DNA of 64,000 nt from Thiothrix eikelboomii (GTDB lineage: Bacteria > Pseudomonadota > Gammaproteobacteria > Thiotrichales > Thiotrichaceae). The position numbers and the translations under genes were made by a program. The notes under the pieces were generated by a model, which was given only the letters and a program-made list of their open reading frames with translations, did not search any database and was not told where the DNA came from. Of this stretch, positions 36,348 through 46,007 are shown one piece after another. Within the stretch, counting starts at the first letter, position 1; each line of letters opens with the position of its first letter. The DNA is taken from assembly GCF_900167255.1 (NCBI RefSeq), contig NZ_FUYB01000018.1:1-64000 (forward strand), written 5' to 3'.

Positions 36348-38288
36348 TTAATGCTCTATCCAAGCGTTAAACATTAAAACAGACCAAAGATCATTTTGCC
36401 AGTTGCGCTGACCTGAAAGGTGTTCTTTCCATTTCTGACGTATGAGAGCAGGGTTGAAATAGCCATCTTGCCGTAGGCGCGACTCACTCAGCAAATTTTC
36501 TGCCCAATCGCGTAAAGAACCCCGTAGCCAGCTATCAACGGGAATACCAAAACCCATTTTAGGGCGATCAATGAGTTCTTTCGGTACATGGCGATACAGC
36601 ACTTGTCGTAGTACCCATTTAGTTTGGTTTTCTCTTAGCTTATATTCCAAAGGGAGTTGCCAAGCAAACTCGATGAGACGGTGATCAAGGAAAGGAACAC
36701 GGCTTTCCAGCGATACACCCATTGCGGCACGGTCAATTTTGCAGAGAATATCATCAGGAAGATAAGTGAGTAGGTCAAGCACCATCATACGTTCAACGGT
36801 GTTGAGGTGGCTTAAATTCGGCAAATATCCTGTGAGAAAGGTGGGGGGTTCTGTGCCACCGATTACCACGTTGGTGGGATATTGCCAGCCTGAGACCATT
36901 CCAATGTATAGATCTGCCGCAGAATGGCTTGCCATAACTCTTGCGCCTTTGTGCAGCTTATCTCCCATATTTGCCCATTGGCCGAAAGATGGAATAACGG
37001 ATTTTAAGGTGTTGGCGATACGATTCCAACTAGCAGGTGAAATACTGGTGATTGTCTTCGCTGCCCATTGCCTAATAGGGCGGGGAATCCGTGACAGTCT
37101 TGCCCACGTGTTAGCTGTCAGTTGATAACGGTTGTAGCCTGCGAATAACTCATCCCCCGCATCGCCGGATAGTGACACGGTGACGTGTTGACGTGCTAGT
37201 TGAGAGACGAGGAATGTTGGTATTTGCGAGGAGTCAGCAAACGGCTCGTCATATAAGGTAGGCAAGCGTGGGATAACCTGCATACAGTCATCAGGAGTGA
37301 CATAGAGTTCAGTGTGATCCGTGCCTAAGTGTTGGGCTACCTCTTTTGCATGGGCGGCTTCGTTGTAGAGCTCCTCATGGAAACCAATCGAAAAGGTTTT
37401 AATCGGTTGACTGGATTGTGCTTGCATGAGGGCAACCACAGTAGATGAGTCTATGCCACCAGATAAAAACGCACCGAGTGGAACGTCTGCCATCATTTGT
37501 TGACCAATCGCGTTTTTGAGCAGATTTTCCAGTGTATTTACAGCATCTTCTGGTGATCCAGTAAAGGGGGTGGCTTTGCCCTGGCGACTCACTTCAACAC
37601 CAGACCAGTAGGTTTTGGTCTCGGATTCACGTTGGGTACGCGACACTTGTAGCCATGTACCAGGAAGTAGTTTTTGGATACCTTGGTAGATCGAATAGGG
37701 GGCTGGGATGTAGTTATGTCGCATGTAGAGGCATAGAGCATCGCGGTTAATATCTGCTTGAAAAGCAGGATGGGTTTTGAGGGCTTTGAGTTCTGAACCA
37801 AATAGAAAGGTATCCCCTTGCCAGCCGTAATACAATGGTTTTTCACCTACACGATCACGTGCTAAGGTCAAAGTTTGGGACTCTTTGTCCCATAAGGCGA
37901 TGGCAAACATGCCGATGCAACGTTGTAGAGTGGCTTCAATCCCCCATGTTTCAATGGCAGCTAATAGGGTTTCGGTGTCGGAATGGCCTCGCCAACAGTG
38001 TGAAAGGTTAGCTTTTTTGAGTTCTGCCCGTAGTTTGTTGTGATTATAGACTTCCCCGTTGAAAGCGATGACATAACGTTCGCTGGTGGAGTGCATGGGT
38101 TGATGGCCAGCAACCGACAATTCAAGTATGGCTAATCGCCGATGAGCCAAGGCAATCCCAACATGTTCATCAATCCAAATGCCTGAACTATCAGGACCCC
38201 GATTGAGTAGAGAATCAGCCATTGCCTGAACAACGATACGAGTATCAGGCAATGATGCAAATGACTGAAAACCAACTATTCCACACAT
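36348..38288 (-). CDS. asnB: Asparagine synthase (glutamine-hydrolysing)-like
   Basis: 646 residues. N-terminal glutaminase with Cys2 as nucleophile (MCGIVGFQSF), RGPDSSGIW, and a C-terminal synthetase domain with PP-loop FLSGGIDSSTVVAL and SLSGDAGDELFAGYNRY. AsnB-like proteins in sugar clusters can amidate uronic acids or make asparagine; the location suggests glycan amide formation (inference). The sequence sits within the polysaccharide genes with short gaps on both sides. Confidence 0.88.
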   Translation of the reverse strand: MCGIVGFQSFASLPDTRIVVQAMADSLLNRGPDSSGIWIDEHVGIALAHRRLAILELSVAGHQPMHSTSERYVIAFNGEVYNHNKLRAELKKANLSHCWRGHSDTETLLAAIETWGIEATLQRCIGMFAIALWDKESQTLTLARDRVGEKPLYYGWQGDTFLFGSELKALKTHPAFQADINRDALCLYMRHNYIPAPYSIYQGIQKLLPGTWLQVSRTQRESETKTYWSGVEVSRQGKATPFTGSPEDAVNTLENLLKNAIGQQMMADVPLGAFLSGGIDSSTVVALMQAQSSQPIKTFSIGFHEELYNEAAHAKEVAQHLGTDHTELYVTPDDCMQVIPRLPTLYDEPFADSSQIPTFLVSQLARQHVTVSLSGDAGDELFAGYNRYQLTANTWARLSRIPRPIRQWAAKTITSISPASWNRIANTLKSVIPSFGQWANMGDKLHKGARVMASHSAADLYIGMVSGWQYPTNVVIGGTEPPTFLTGYLPNLSHLNTVERMMVLDLLTYLPDDILCKIDRAAMGVSLESRVPFLDHRLIEFAWQLPLEYKLRENQTKWVLRQVLYRHVPKELIDRPKMGFGIPVDSWLRGSLRDWAENLLSESRLRQDGYFNPALIRQKWKEHLSGQRNWQNDLWSVLMFNAWIEH

Positions 38289-38301
38289 TAACTGATACCA
38301 C

Positions 38302-39465
38302 TTATACAGTGTTAGAAAGTGACAGTTGACATTTTTTGTAAAAATCTAAATATCTTTTTGCCATAGTAGTAGCACTGAAATTTTCAATACAAAAATCTTT
38401 TTGAACTTTAGCTAATTGAGACAAGCTAGTTTGATCTCTGAGAAGTTCTAAAATTTTTTCTGCAACAAGTTTTGGGGATTCAGATGACCAAATCCAGTCT
38501 GTTTCTTTGGCGGTATAACCAGGTGTCATCTGGACAGCAACGGTTGGTATACCTTGACTAGTAGCTTCAAGACCAGAAATTCCTGTAGTACCCTTAACGT
38601 TCATCGTCACATAAAGAGAAAAAGAAGACATAGTAACACGCGAATTTTCAACTAAGCCAGGCAATGTGACAAAATTACTAATTCCCATATCAGAAAATTT
38701 TTGAGCAATGCGGTTAAACTCAGGACCTGTGCCCCCCATATAAAAGTGGATATCGAATTGATCGGAATCAATTTTCCTAGAAAGTAGCTCAAAAAATACA
38801 TCAACAATAGCATCGGGGTTACGCTCTCTAACCATTCGTCCGATTGAGCCAATGATATAAGCTTCTTTGGCACGTCCTATACTGGCAGCACACAGATCAA
38901 GCTCCTGAGGCGAAACATGTAATTTAGATAGGTCAATTCCATTAGGGATCAGTTCAATAAGCGGGTATTTTTTTTTCTTGGAAAAATGTCTGTCCCATTG
39001 ATCATCTTGAGCCATTAGAATATACCCATCACGCATGTGTGAATTCAGTAAAAACAAGGCGTGTTGCCATTTTTTTATATAAGTACCAACTGAGTGATTC
39101 GTTTCAATGACTAAAGGGAAACTAGGAGGGGATAGCATGGTCTTGTATAGCCATGCAGTTGAAGAAAAGATTGAACCGAAAGTGAGATTAGTATGTATAA
39201 TATCGAAAGTTGATAATAGATTTTTATTTCTAATAAACCAAGTAATAACTCTGGCATATGTCCCAACTGTAGAGTGTTTTTTTGGATAGATATAATGGAT
39301 TTTAACCTTGGTAGAAAGTGAGTTAATCCTAGAGTTAACTTCCCCCGAATACAATAAAAATATTGTTACATCCTGCCCTAGTTGCACCATTGAGTTGGCT
39401 AAATCCACAACAACACATTCTGCTCCTCCCTTGGAAAGAAAAGGAATCACGAAGCCTATTTTCAT
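38302..39465 (-). CDS. GT4-family glycosyltransferase
   Basis: 387 residues, GT-B: N-terminal PFLSKGGAECVVVDLANSM, central IELIPNGIDLSKL, IGSIGRMVRERNPDAIV and a weakened EX7E region (TTGISGLEATSQGIPTVAV). AT-rich DNA like the rest of the core. The 114 bp after it, up to 39579, hold nothing I recognise. Confidence 0.85.
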   Translation of the reverse strand: MKIGFVIPFLSKGGAECVVVDLANSMVQLGQDVTIFLLYSGEVNSRINSLSTKVKIHYIYPKKHSTVGTYARVITWFIRNKNLLSTFDIIHTNLTFGSIFSSTAWLYKTMLSPPSFPLVIETNHSVGTYIKKWQHALFLLNSHMRDGYILMAQDDQWDRHFSKKKKYPLIELIPNGIDLSKLHVSPQELDLCAASIGRAKEAYIIGSIGRMVRERNPDAIVDVFFELLSRKIDSDQFDIHFYMGGTGPEFNRIAQKFSDMGISNFVTLPGLVENSRVTMSSFSLYVTMNVKGTTGISGLEATSQGIPTVAVQMTPGYTAKETDWIWSSESPKLVAEKILELLRDQTSLSQLAKVQKDFCIENFSATTMAKRYLDFYKKCQLSLSNTV

Positions 39466-39579
39466 TTATATCTTATCCAGATGGTGTTAAGTAGCTAGGC
39501 CGAGGTATTCGCGTATTTTATGAGCATAACTCATTGATTTCTTAAAGATGCGAATGCACGAAAACTTAGGTTCATGTAC

Positions 39580-40539
39580 TTAACTGATAATTTCATTGCG
39601 AATCAACTCACATACTTCCATTACAGATAAGCTTTCATCAACATTTGGTGTTTCTTGGCTCTTTATAGACAAAACAGAGTTTACAAAAGCTTGTAATTCA
39701 GATACAAGTGCTTCCTGAGGTTTGACTTGAATTGCTTCTTGAATGCCTGTAATCGAGTAAGGAGCGGTGCTGGAGTCTTGTGTTTCGGTGTTTCTATAAA
39801 CTATTATTTCCTTTCTAAGTAAGTCACAATCTATAAACATATCGGTTGCTGTTACCTCCACGCTTCTTTTTTTCTTTTCAGAAATTCGACTTGCCTGAAT
39901 TCTTGAGAATCGCCCATTTTGGTGTTTAATTAACGCTGATGCGTAGTCAATCATTTCACCTTTAGCATAACCATGCGCTGACACATTAGTAGCTGGGCCA
40001 TTTAAATATAACGACAAGTCAATATCATGAACCATTAAATCAGTAATGACATCGACATCAGTAATTCGTGAGCTAATTTTATTAGTTCTTGTGAAGTCTA
40101 AATTAATAACGTTATCGTTACAATCTAATATGGATTTTAGAGCAATAATGGCAGGATTGAAACGTTCAATAAAGCCTATTTGAATATTGAGTTCTTCAGA
40201 TTTTGCAAGGTTTGCCATATTGCGACTAGATTCAAGGGTGTGAGCCATTGGTTTCTCAACAAAGATATTTTTTGTTCGCCGAGAAACTAAATGAACATAC
40301 TCATAATGAGTAACGGTAGGTGTAGCAATTACAATAGCATCTACGGCAACATCGAGAGCATTTTTCGGTGAAAGTGCTTCTACAGAGTATTGCTTTCCAA
40401 GTCGATTAGTTAGATCATGATTTTCATCTGCAATGTAAGAAATATTGACACCCCTGAGCATTGCCAATACTCTCAAGTGGTTTTGACCCATCTTACCGAG
40501 GCCTATAAGTCCAAGATTAATTAAAGGTTTATTCATCAT
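39580..40539 (-). CDS. Gfo/Idh/MocA oxidoreductase, WlbA/WbpB-like
   Basis: 319 residues: Rossmann motif LGLIGLGKMGQNHLRVL, EKPMAHT with the catalytic Lys, and HDIDLSLYLNG. It should oxidise UDP-GlcNAcA at C3 before transamination. The next two genes upstream (acetyltransferase, aminotransferase) complete a WlbA/B/C-like set for a UDP-2,3-diacetamido-uronic acid. It overlaps the upstream gene by 4 bp. A second version of this enzyme is at 53021-54073. Confidence 0.85.
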   Translation of the reverse strand: MMNKPLINLGLIGLGKMGQNHLRVLAMLRGVNISYIADENHDLTNRLGKQYSVEALSPKNALDVAVDAIVIATPTVTHYEYVHLVSRRTKNIFVEKPMAHTLESSRNMANLAKSEELNIQIGFIERFNPAIIALKSILDCNDNVINLDFTRTNKISSRITDVDVITDLMVHDIDLSLYLNGPATNVSAHGYAKGEMIDYASALIKHQNGRFSRIQASRISEKKKRSVEVTATDMFIDCDLLRKEIIVYRNTETQDSSTAPYSITGIQEAIQVKPQEALVSELQAFVNSVLSIKSQETPNVDESLSVMEVCELIRNEIIS

Positions 40540-41051
40540 TTATCTCCATTAACACGATTACCAGCTTCGTCGATTTTTGAGATATATCTAGCAGGACAAC
40601 CTAGTACCAATGTATATGGCTCAACATCTTTTGTTACGACACTACCAGCAGCAATCATTGAGTACTCTCCAATAGTAACTCCACAAACAATGGTGGAGTT
40701 TGCACCTATACTTGCACCATCGCATATTTTTGTTGGAGTTATTTTCCAATCTTGATTAAAAGCGCGTGGCACTTTGTCATTAGTAAAGGCTACATTAGGA
40801 CCAATGAACACATTGTTTCCTATCTCCACTCCCTTATAAACAGATACACCATTTTGTATCTTACAACCATTACCTATGTTGACATCTATGTCTATATAAA
40901 CGTCTTTAGATAGAATACAGTTAGTGCCGATATTTGAGTTTTCACGTACCTGAACATTTACCCAGATTTTTGTACCAGATCCGATTCTAGATTTATTGGA
41001 AACATTAGCACTTTCGTGTATGTAAACATCAGTAAGTCCATTGCTGGTCAT
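40536..41051 (-). CDS. WlbB/WbpD-like N-acetyltransferase
   Basis: 171 residues, left-handed beta-helix with hexapeptide repeats (IGSGTKIWVNVQVREN, IGANSTIVCGVTIGEYSMIA, GSVVTKDVEPYTLVLGCPAR). It acetylates the 3-amino group of the sugar. It overlaps the aminotransferase end by 23 bp and the oxidoreductase start by 4 bp, so all three are tightly coupled. Confidence 0.87.
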   Translation of the reverse strand: MTSNGLTDVYIHESANVSNKSRIGSGTKIWVNVQVRENSNIGTNCILSKDVYIDIDVNIGNGCKIQNGVSVYKGVEIGNNVFIGPNVAFTNDKVPRAFNQDWKITPTKICDGASIGANSTIVCGVTIGEYSMIAAGSVVTKDVEPYTLVLGCPARYISKIDEAGNRVNGDK

Positions 41052-42165
41052 TATGTAAACTCCTTTCTATAACATTAATTATTTCATCTAATTCATTTTC
41101 TTTCATATAGGCGAAAAGTGGTAGATTCAATACTGTGCAGCTAAGATTTTTTCCAGCATTGCCGCCAATATGATTTTTGAGATATGGCAATGCTCCTGTT
41201 TGCTCAGACATGACACCAGGATATATATTGGCATATCCTATGTTTTTACTCTTCAATATACTTTCAAGGTAAGTCTTTTTTTCTGCATCATTAACAATGC
41301 AAACATTACAATAACCATTTTCTTCAAAATCTGGTGGCGGGAGCATGACCTGAATCCCTAGCTTTGGTAACTTGTCTTGATAAAGCTTAGTTGAAGCTCT
41401 TCTTGAGTTTATACGAGATTGTATATGTTTAAGAGATAAGTTTAAAAAAGCCGCCTGGATACTATCTAGGCGTGAATTCCAACCGACTGAACCATAACCA
41501 TAGTGACTTGTTCTGCCATGATTAGCTAATTGTTTAACTTTATCTGCAAGCTCAGCATCATTTGTGAAAACCGCTCCCCCATCTCCCGCTCCCCCTAGAA
41601 CTTTTGCAGGATAAAAGGACGTTGTAGATATGAGTGCGTTTTTATAAATAGACTCCTTCTTGTACATGGTTCCAAAACACTGAGCACCATCTTCAAGTAA
41701 CGAAACGTTATTATCTGCACACAGCTTTCTTAGAGAGACAAGTTTGCTAGAAGCCCAGCCAAACAAATGAGCAACAATGGCCGCTTTCGGTTTTAATTGA
41801 GAAATAGCTTCTGAGAAGGCGTTAATATCAACTCCAGCATCTGAAATATCGGCATCAATTGTCACAGGATGAGCGCCAACATTAACAATTGCTTCGAATG
41901 TAGCCCAAAAAGTAAAGTTTGGTACTAAGACTATATCATTAGGTTTTACGCCCAAGGCTCGCAAAGCTAGTTGTAGAGCATCAGTACCGTTGGCACATGT
42001 TATTGCATGAGTAACCCCAAGATGCCCTTCGAGAGAGCTTTCTAATTTTTCGACTTCTTCCCCTCCAATAAATTGGGAGTTTTTAAATAATTGAATTAAA
42101 TTTTCGTTTAACTCCTCTAAAAAATTAGGCTCAAATCTTTTTAAATCTATAAATGGTACGCTCAC
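41029..42165 (-). CDS. WlbC/WbpE-like sugar aminotransferase (DegT family)
   Basis: 378 residues: FIDLKRF start, ITCANGTDALQLALRALG, LLEDGAQCFG, PLP lysine in SFYPAKVLGGAGDGGAV. I chose the GTG at 42165 because AAGGA precedes it and the family begins there (SVPFIDL); the frame extends to 42213 inside the upstream gene. It forms the 3-amino group. A second member of the family is fused to a PIN domain at 49469. Confidence 0.88.
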   Translation of the reverse strand: MSVPFIDLKRFEPNFLEELNENLIQLFKNSQFIGGEEVEKLESSLEGHLGVTHAITCANGTDALQLALRALGVKPNDIVLVPNFTFWATFEAIVNVGAHPVTIDADISDAGVDINAFSEAISQLKPKAAIVAHLFGWASSKLVSLRKLCADNNVSLLEDGAQCFGTMYKKESIYKNALISTTSFYPAKVLGGAGDGGAVFTNDAELADKVKQLANHGRTSHYGYGSVGWNSRLDSIQAAFLNLSLKHIQSRINSRRASTKLYQDKLPKLGIQVMLPPPDFEENGYCNVCIVNDAEKKTYLESILKSKNIGYANIYPGVMSEQTGALPYLKNHIGGNAGKNLSCTVLNLPLFAYMKENELDEIINVIERSLHNDQQWTY

Positions 42166-42167
42166 TT

Positions 42168-43430
42168 TTAATTCCTTTTGATGTTTGAAGAAACAAGGAC
42201 TATTTGATAACACCCAATTTCACGTTGATTTTGAGTTTGTGGATCCAGCATTTCTAAAGCTCGTGACCTAATGCTTTTTCCCATTTTAGAAGCAAGTTCA
42301 TGATTTTCAATATATTTTATCATGCCTATCATAAACCCTTTCACACTTCGAGATGGAATCAGTATACCTGTAACTTCATTTTCTACAATATCGGGTTGCC
42401 AATCTAGATCATAAGCAATTGTAGGTGCTCCACACAATGCAGCCTCTGACAACGCTCGTCCAGTTAAAGGAGAGAGGTATGCTAAAGTATTTGTGTATAA
42501 TTGTAATAAATTATTTTGATTTAGGTTTCCTGTAAATATAACTCTCTCTTGAATATTGAGTTTTATAGCTTTTTCGAGTAATTCATCTTTCATAGAACCA
42601 TCACCAACAAAAACCAGTTTGAATTCCTGATACTGATTAGGTAATTTTGAGAATGCTTCTAAGGTATCATCTGGAAACTTGATTGGTTCCAAGCGCCCAA
42701 CCGTAAGAAAATATTTATTTTTCTCCAAATGATAGCGATCAAAAAAGTTATTATCAAATACTCTGCTGTTAGGATCATCAAAGTATTCCTTAGCCAGCAA
42801 ATTTCCATAACTTAGTGCTGAAACTCTTGTTGAGTCTGCGCCACATTGTATGGCAAAATCTAAATAATCATTATTCGGAGCAATAACATAGTCAACTCGT
42901 TTGAACACAAAGGACTCTATCTTTTCTTCAAATTTAATTGATTTGAAGAGTTTCGGATACATAGGTTGTCCAGTACTTTTTCTTATATTTCGATTATGTC
43001 CATTTACTCTTATAACCAAAGGTACGCCACTGATTTTTGATAATATACAACCTAAAATTCCCAAATATAAGGGATCACCTATACGAATTATATTAATTTT
43101 ATTTTTTTTTATAATATAGTATAGGTTAATAAATAATTCAATTTGACTAATTAAAAAATTTAATGAGCGCACATTTTTTAAAAAGGGAAATCTACCAACT
43201 CTTCCTTCAATAAATGTATTGCTTGGGTTAAGTTTGTGATGTACAGGTTTTCCAAATTTTGATAGCCATTTCTCTGAAGTTAACATAGAGGAAAAGGGAT
43301 GCACACTCCATACATGCGAAAAATAGCCATCTAAATCTCTACATGTCACTGAGTTTAATAAGCCTCTTTCATTTATCATCTCAAGAGTGTATGAGGTATC
43401 AATGACCAATAATTTTCTATTAACTTCCAT
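42168..43430 (-). CDS. GT4-family glycosyltransferase
   Basis: 420 residues, GT-B fold: LVIRVNGHNRN, YFLTVGRLEPIKFPDD, LAYLSPLTGRALSEAALCGA with the EX7E-type donor site. AT-rich. It ends 2 bp before the aminotransferase start and begins 39 bp after the amidotransferase gene. Donor sugar unknown. Confidence 0.87.
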   Translation of the reverse strand: MEVNRKLLVIDTSYTLEMINERGLLNSVTCRDLDGYFSHVWSVHPFSSMLTSEKWLSKFGKPVHHKLNPSNTFIEGRVGRFPFLKNVRSLNFLISQIELFINLYYIIKKNKINIIRIGDPLYLGILGCILSKISGVPLVIRVNGHNRNIRKSTGQPMYPKLFKSIKFEEKIESFVFKRVDYVIAPNNDYLDFAIQCGADSTRVSALSYGNLLAKEYFDDPNSRVFDNNFFDRYHLEKNKYFLTVGRLEPIKFPDDTLEAFSKLPNQYQEFKLVFVGDGSMKDELLEKAIKLNIQERVIFTGNLNQNNLLQLYTNTLAYLSPLTGRALSEAALCGAPTIAYDLDWQPDIVENEVTGILIPSRSVKGFMIGMIKYIENHELASKMGKSIRSRALEMLDPQTQNQREIGCYQIVLVSSNIKRN

Positions 43431-43469
43431 ATCAAAAACTTCTTAATGTAATAGGTGTTGCTTATTAAG

Positions 43470-44615
43470 TTACCAAGTAACTTTTCCAAAATTTAATTTG
43501 TATTTCCTGTAAAGGCCAAGTAATTTTCTGTAGAGGTGAACCTCTGAAGGATAAAGGTCATGAGGTTTTTCGGGACGTGACATATAGTCACTAAATTTCT
43601 CCTCTGACCAGCCCATTTTTTTCATGAAATAAAGGCGATCAGCTTCCATTTCTTGTTCACTAGGATAAGCTATGCCAGCAGCTAACTGCAAAGCCTTTTC
43701 ACGACTTAGTTCCCCTGTCATGATAAGACTTGATAGATGAGGCTTTCGTTTGTCCACACCAAATTTATAGGGTAGTATATAGCCTTGGTAGAAGCGCGTG
43801 AATACAGACTCATAATGTTTGTGTGGATAAGGCTTATAATTAAAATCTCGCTGAAGCACCTCAAGAGCATCAAACTTTCGATAGTTAAGGTAGTCTAAAA
43901 AAGAAACCCAGTGAATACGGTTCAGTAATACATAACGAGCGGTATCCAATGTACTTATCGACGGAAATGTTTTCAGTTTTGGGCCATTGAAAGCCCGTGA
44001 TATTCCCACAATGTTTTTCTTATCAGATTTGTACCAATTCCATGATGAGGGAATGTCAATCCCTTCTGTAGCGATATTTGTACCAGCAAGGATATAGTGT
44101 AACCCGTGTTGAGCAGCCATTCGGTAATTGACGGCAAGCATAGCGTTGTCGTATAAAACCTCTACATCTATGACATCAGCGGCAAAAAATGCTTCCATCA
44201 AACCACGGATCTCTGGCCACTCAATAACATGGGTATATAAATCTACATCAAGCTTACGCACAAGATTAGCAATATTGTTTTGAGCTAGTTCTGAGTTCCA
44301 ACCACTATCCATGTGAACGGCCAGTGGTTTAAGACCAAGCTGAACAGCCTGAACTAATGCCCAACTGCTATCAACCCCGCCGGATATTCCAACAATACAG
44401 TCGTATTTTCGACCTTTACTATTGGACTTGATCTTGGTCAATAAAGAGTTAAGCCGCCGCTCTCGCTCCTCTTCATTTGGAGGGAGATGGCGATTTTGTT
44501 TATTGAGAAAAATAGCACAATAGTTACAGTTTCCTTGTTCATCAAAGCTAATGTCAGGAGCACTATCGTCCATAATACAACGATTACATATTTTATTATT
44601 ATCAACATGCTTCAT
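43470..44615 (-). CDS. wbpG: N-acetyl sugar amidotransferase, WbpG-like
   Basis: 381 residues with a zinc-type Cys cluster (KICNRCIMDD, GNCNYCAIF) and an ATP-pyrophosphatase loop CIVGISGGVDSSWALV. WbpG-type enzymes turn an acetamido group into an acetamidino group on a UDP-diamino uronic acid, using ammonia from HisH/HisF-like partners. These are the next two genes upstream, each overlapping by 4 bp. The set is as in Pseudomonas aeruginosa O5. Confidence 0.9.
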   Translation of the reverse strand: MKHVDNNKICNRCIMDDSAPDISFDEQGNCNYCAIFLNKQNRHLPPNEEERERRLNSLLTKIKSNSKGRKYDCIVGISGGVDSSWALVQAVQLGLKPLAVHMDSGWNSELAQNNIANLVRKLDVDLYTHVIEWPEIRGLMEAFFAADVIDVEVLYDNAMLAVNYRMAAQHGLHYILAGTNIATEGIDIPSSWNWYKSDKKNIVGISRAFNGPKLKTFPSISTLDTARYVLLNRIHWVSFLDYLNYRKFDALEVLQRDFNYKPYPHKHYESVFTRFYQGYILPYKFGVDKRKPHLSSLIMTGELSREKALQLAAGIAYPSEQEMEADRLYFMKKMGWSEEKFSDYMSRPEKPHDLYPSEVHLYRKLLGLYRKYKLNFGKVTW

Positions 44616-45361
44616 AGATTCGCGATTTCCTCATATCTTGGATAGGTAATTAATACAGCTTTATGAGGCCCTTGAAAAACAAAATAGGCTCCAGCAGCCA
44701 CTGCACTTGCTCCAGCTTGTTTGGCTTCTTTTATATCGCTCATGGTACCAACGCCTCCCATCACTGTGATAGGAACATCGACAAGCTTTGTCGCTTCTTG
44801 AATCAAGGCTATGTCCATACCGTTTCGCATACCATCGTGGTCGACAGAACTCAAGAGTACCTCACCAGCCCCTAGTCTAACACTGGTGGTGATGTGCTCA
44901 CGCCAGTCTGTGCTAGAAAATTTAACCCCAGCATGGCTATGAATTTTTTGTTTACCGAGCCAATTTTTTTTCACATCAACCGATATAACAACGGCTTGCT
45001 CACCATAATTAGCAGAAATTTCTCGTATAAGTTCTGGTGTTGCTGCAAGCGATGATTGTAATGAGACCTTTTCTACGCCTAGCTTGAAAAGTGTTTTGAC
45101 ATGTTCAATTGACGATACTCCCCCTCCATAACAAAATGGCATAAAACACTCGCTAGCTAATTGCTCAATCAAAGCAAAGTTAGGTGGTCGTCTGTTTTTG
45201 GTGGCATCTATATCTAGCAAAATCAGCTCATCAACTTCTTTTTCGTTAAAAATTCTAATAGCATTAATCGGATCACCGATATATTTCGGTGACTTAAATC
45301 TTTGTGTTTTTACCAGTCCATTATTGCTAAGAAGCAAACAGGGTATCAGTCGGAAGCTCAT
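44612..45361 (-). CDS. hisF: HisF-like subunit of sugar amidotransferase complex
   Basis: 249 residues, (beta/alpha)8 barrel: RLIPCLLLSNNGLVKTQRF, ELILLDIDATKNRRPPNF, PITVMGGVGTMSDIKEAK. In this setting HisF acts as the ammonia channel between HisH and WbpG rather than in histidine synthesis; the change of the usual ARVIPCLDV start to IPCLLLSN fits that divergent branch. Confidence 0.88.
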   Translation of the reverse strand: MSFRLIPCLLLSNNGLVKTQRFKSPKYIGDPINAIRIFNEKEVDELILLDIDATKNRRPPNFALIEQLASECFMPFCYGGGVSSIEHVKTLFKLGVEKVSLQSSLAATPELIREISANYGEQAVVISVDVKKNWLGKQKIHSHAGVKFSSTDWREHITTSVRLGAGEVLLSSVDHDGMRNGMDIALIQEATKLVDVPITVMGGVGTMSDIKEAKQAGASAVAAGAYFVFQGPHKAVLITYPRYEEIANL

Positions 45362-45975
45362 CTATTTATTCCATAAAAACGCTGCAATAAGAGCTTTCCA
45401 AATGTGTGACTCTTTTCGGGGTGAAATTGAACACCAAAGATATTCTCTTTCCGAATCATACTGGCAAATGAGTAACCATGTATCGCTTTTCCAATGATGT
45501 TTGCTTCGTCATCACAAACAGCGTGATATTTGTGAACATGGTAGAATCGTTGGTATTGAGTGTTTAACGGTATTAAGGGGTTCTCTTGAGTTGGGGTGAC
45601 ATTAGTCCATCCCATGTGGGGTACTTTGATTTGAAAATCGATGTTGTTAAATGAAACAATATCAGCTGGAATCCAGCCTAAACCTAGCATAGAGCCTTCC
45701 TCGCTTTTTCTGCAAAGTAACTGCATTCCCAAACAGATACCCAGCACAGGAATTCTACGTTCAAGTGCATGTTCGTTGAGAATATCTAACCATCCATTTT
45801 GAGCTATTGCCGACATGCCCGCATCGTATGCACCCACCCCAGGGATTACTAGTTTTTTACAACCGATGGTCATCTCCGGACTTGAACATATATCCGCTTT
45901 TACATTGATAGCCTCAAACATTCGCTGTACTGATTTAATGTTGCCAATACCACAATCAATAATTGCAACTTCCAT
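45358..45975 (-). CDS. hisH: HisH-like glutaminase subunit
   Basis: 205 residues, class-I glutamine amidotransferase: nucleophile Cys in GICLGMQLLC and the His/Glu pair in FHPEKSHTFG. It releases ammonia from glutamine for WbpG through HisF. It overlaps hisF by 4 bp. Two acyltransferase genes lie upstream. Confidence 0.9.
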   Translation of the reverse strand: MEVAIIDCGIGNIKSVQRMFEAINVKADICSSPEMTIGCKKLVIPGVGAYDAGMSAIAQNGWLDILNEHALERRIPVLGICLGMQLLCRKSEEGSMLGLGWIPADIVSFNNIDFQIKVPHMGWTNVTPTQENPLIPLNTQYQRFYHVHKYHAVCDDEANIIGKAIHGYSFASMIRKENIFGVQFHPEKSHTFGKLLLQRFYGINR

Positions 45976-46007
45976 AAATTTTCTCTAAAATTGAATCGAG
46001 CTAGAAG

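Noticed and set aside
44612-45975. HisF and HisH as histidine biosynthesis genes
   Set aside because: They overlap a WbpG-type amidotransferase and lie in a sugar cluster with no other his genes, so the sugar-amidination branch is more likely.
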